Virus record (IMG/VR): IMGVR_UViG_3300048588_000476
Location: 1-64,000 of that record
Source of the DNA: a virus
Direction: 5' to 3' (one strand)
DNA: 64,000 nucleotides
Shown here: one piece after another, positions 62,334 to 64,000 of the stretch
Layout of the letters: the number at the start of each line of letters is the position of its first letter
How positions within the stretch are numbered: the first letter of the stretch is position 1
Notes under the pieces: model-generated
The model's database searches: none
The model's input: the letters and a program-made list of their open reading frames with translations, nothing else
Told to the model about the DNA's origin: nothing
Position numbers and translations under genes: made by a program

Positions 62334-63607
62334 CCAACGAAGTGCAGACAGTATCGCCTGAATTGCAGAAGTCGCTCGACGACGTCATGGTCCGTATGGG
62401 CGTCAAGTGGCCGTTCTTCTGCCAGATGATGGCAGCACAAGTGCTGGAGTTGAACAACTCCATGCCCACCATGGCGACCGACGGACACAAGGTCTACATC
62501 AACGAGAAGTTTTTCATGGAGGTTCTGAGCGACGCCACGCGTGTCGGCGTCATGGCGCACGAGATCGTGCATGTGTGTCTGGAGCACCCGTCTCGGGTCG
62601 GTTTGCGCAACAAGCTGATCTGGAACATCGCCATCGACTTCGTTACCAACGGACTGCTGGTGGCGGAGAAGTTCGAGCTGCCCACCCCGTACCGCACCTT
62701 CGACACCATCATGTCCCCGGGGTGCGGGGCACTGGTCGATTCCCGCTTTGACGACATGTCGGAAGAGCAGGTGTACGACTACCTGATGAAGAACCTGCCG
62801 TCCGAGGCGACCAAGGAGCCGGAAGCGGGCGAGAAAGGTGTAGGGGAGGGCGCTGAGCCCGGCGGACTGCAGGGCGACGGCCCCGGCAAGCGGCAGCGCG
62901 GTAACGGGCGCCCGCGCCCCGACATGGACGACATGATGACCCCGCAGGGCACCCCCGAGCAGCAGGCCGAGCAGCGGCGCAAGACGCACACCGCCATCAT
63001 CAACGCTGCCACCATGGAGCGGGCCATGGGTCAAGGTGCAGGGCTGGGCCAGCGGCTGGCCGGGCGCCTTACCCAACCCAAAGAGCGGTGGTACGACCGG
63101 CTCCGTCGGTACGTGACCGATCTGACGTTCCACAACTACAACTGGAACAAGATCAACCGCCGGGTATTGCGCACGGTCGGCATCATCGCCCCGGATATGC
63201 GCGACGAGGTGATCCGGCATCTGGTCATTGCGGTGGACTTGTCCGGCAGTATCACGGACGAGATCGTCGACTACTTCGCCAGCCATATGAACAAGATTCT
63301 CGACGATTGCAAGCCCTCCAAGATGTCTGTCATGTACTTCGATGACGGTGTGGACCGCACCGACGAGTACACGGTGCAGGACTTGCCTATCAAGTTCGTG
63401 GCACGGGGCGGCGGGGGAACCAACTTCATCCCGGTGTTCGAGGAAGTCGCCAAGATGGAGCAGCCGCCGTCGGCGCTGATTTTCCTGACGGACACGTACG
63501 GGGCGTTCCCCCGGCAGGCGCCCGACTATCCGGTAATCTGGGCGAGCTTTATCGACACCGTTGAGGTGCCGTTCGGCGAGCTGGTAATCATCGACGACAG
63601 GCATTGA
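62330..63607 (+). CDS. VWA-like / HExxH metallopeptidase-like partner of MoxR
   Basis: 425 residues from GTG 62330. Residues about 75-85 read A-H-E-I-V-H-V-C-L-E-H, a zinc-metallopeptidase motif of the DUF2201-type N-domain. A charged Gly/Pro/Arg linker follows (about 165-210). The C-terminal third is a VWA-like domain with the MIDAS start D-L-S-G-S (about 304) and a later T-N-F and T-D-T-Y. The two domains are those known from the DUF2201/VWA-like family found with MoxR ATPases. Confidence 0.85.
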   Translation: MTNEVQTVSPELQKSLDDVMVRMGVKWPFFCQMMAAQVLELNNSMPTMATDGHKVYINEKFFMEVLSDATRVGVMAHEIVHVCLEHPSRVGLRNKLIWNIAIDFVTNGLLVAEKFELPTPYRTFDTIMSPGCGALVDSRFDDMSEEQVYDYLMKNLPSEATKEPEAGEKGVGEGAEPGGLQGDGPGKRQRGNGRPRPDMDDMMTPQGTPEQQAEQRRKTHTAIINAATMERAMGQGAGLGQRLAGRLTQPKERWYDRLRRYVTDLTFHNYNWNKINRRVLRTVGIIAPDMRDEVIRHLVIAVDLSGSITDEIVDYFASHMNKILDDCKPSKMSVMYFDDGVDRTDEYTVQDLPIKFVARGGGGTNFIPVFEEVAKMEQPPSALIFLTDTYGAFPRQAPDYPVIWASFIDTVEVPFGELVIIDDRH

Positions 63608-63632
63608 CAGCACGGGCGGGGCTGCGCATAAT
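63604..63632 (+). promoter_or_regulatory. Sigma70-like promoter
   Basis: TTGACA (63604-63609), 17-base spacer, CATAAT (63627-63632). The -35 overlaps the stop of the VWA gene. Start expected near 63640, before ATG 63675 (AAGGAG upstream). Confidence 0.75.
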
Positions 63633-63674
63633 CGGCTCCGCCATTCGGCATTCCAACTACGCAAGGAGTATCCC

Positions 63675-63974
63675 ATGTCCGCAGTGCAAATCATGACGTT
63701 CGAGACCCCCGCCACCCCGGCTCGCGCGGTGCGTACGTCGCCGTACAATTTCGGTGAACTGCCGGTGTCGCAAGTGGGGCAGCCGACCCGCGGCCTGTTC
63801 GTGGTCCCGCAGGAAGTGGACGGCAAGATGGAGTCGGTCGGCGACATGAGCAAGCGCGTTCGCAGCTCGTACCAGTCGTTCGCCAAGCGTCACAACAAGG
63901 AAGGCTACAAGTTCGCCTCCGAGCGCCGGTCGCATGAGGGCGTCGAGGGACTTCTGGTGTGGCGCACCGCCTAA
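63675..63974 (+). CDS. Small early protein, unknown
   Basis: 99 residues. Beta start (V-Q-I-M-T-F-E-T-P), then S-P-Y-N-F-G-E-L-P-V-S-Q, and a basic C-terminal half (K-R-V-R-S-S-Y-Q-S-F-A-K-R-H-N-K-E). Has its own promoter, so is probably strongly expressed. A DNA-binding role is possible; no family recognised. Confidence 0.65.
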   Translation: MSAVQIMTFETPATPARAVRTSPYNFGELPVSQVGQPTRGLFVVPQEVDGKMESVGDMSKRVRSSYQSFAKRHNKEGYKFASERRSHEGVEGLLVWRTA

Positions 63975-64000
63975 CCAAAGGTTCGGCTACCTCACTGTCC

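Noticed and set aside
1-64000. Integrase, transposase or insertion sequence
   Set aside because: No tyrosine or serine recombinase or DDE transposase motif was seen in any supported ORF. The intein endonuclease is the clearest mobile-element function; the HNH-like gene at 5474-5761 could be a homing enzyme, but the sequence does not show it.

Overview
The window is one contiguous piece of the genome of a tailed, podovirus-like phage that is GC-rich over most of its length. The evidence is a two-block layout of early/replication genes (plus strand, left and right ends) around one long late block (minus strand, about 14.6-49.3 kb), an N4-gp56-type major capsid protein, a portal, a terminase, a spanin/holin/endolysin cassette and a 2369-residue polyvalent virion protein. 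I see no integrase, tRNA, rRNA or CRISPR array. GC content and gene style suggest a proteobacterial host, but nothing in the sequence names it.

Layout. 1-14.5 kb (+): early genes, with a VRR-NUC nuclease (cut by the window edge), a membrane-anchored DEDDh exonuclease, several tiny membrane proteins, a family A DNA polymerase, an HNH protein, a Cas4-like PD-(D/E)XK nuclease, an SNF2-type helicase, a protein with an acidic SSB-like tail, a DUF3268 zinc protein and a primase-helicase. 14.5-49.3 kb (-): late genes, running in transcription order from a promoter near 49.35 kb through terminase (TerL carries an intein inside its Walker A loop), portal, three surface or tailspike proteins (one GH99/WbsX-like, two beta-helix), scaffold, capsid, tail and internal virion proteins, a PAS protein, and lysis genes ending at a terminator at 14.51 kb. 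49.5-51.4 kb (+): four small early genes behind sigma70-like promoters. 51.4-53.3 kb: 2 kb without genes, made of an AT-rich, repeat-filled island flanked by DnaA-box-like sites (candidate origin), a perfect consensus promoter and a leader of about 1.1 kb. 53.36-61.08 kb (+): an array of 31 tiny, mostly translationally coupled genes for zinc-ribbon-like proteins. 61.1-63.6 kb (+): a MoxR ATPase and a VWA/metallopeptidase-like protein, followed by another promoter and a small gene.

The most unusual feature is the 31-gene array. Most members are 59-83 residues long with a Cx2C knuckle, a later P-C-G-H/C knuckle and a C-terminal helix of the type PEELALALLMxEG; a second subfamily uses Cx2C...FCx2C...ALWxL. 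The codons for the conserved C-terminal M-E-G also spell the Shine-Dalgarno sequence of the next gene. A 16-bp perfect palindrome, GTTGATAGCTATCAAC, occurs about 13 times. It was found only in the early regions, usually just upstream of a start codon, and it marks three junctions in the array where ATGA coupling is broken. It looks like the operator or stoperator of an early-gene regulon.

A second unusual feature is a 103-bp element able to fold as a cloverleaf. Two copies lie in inverted orientation on either side of the small-terminase gene, both lying within short reading frames. Two diverged or partial relatives lie nearby.
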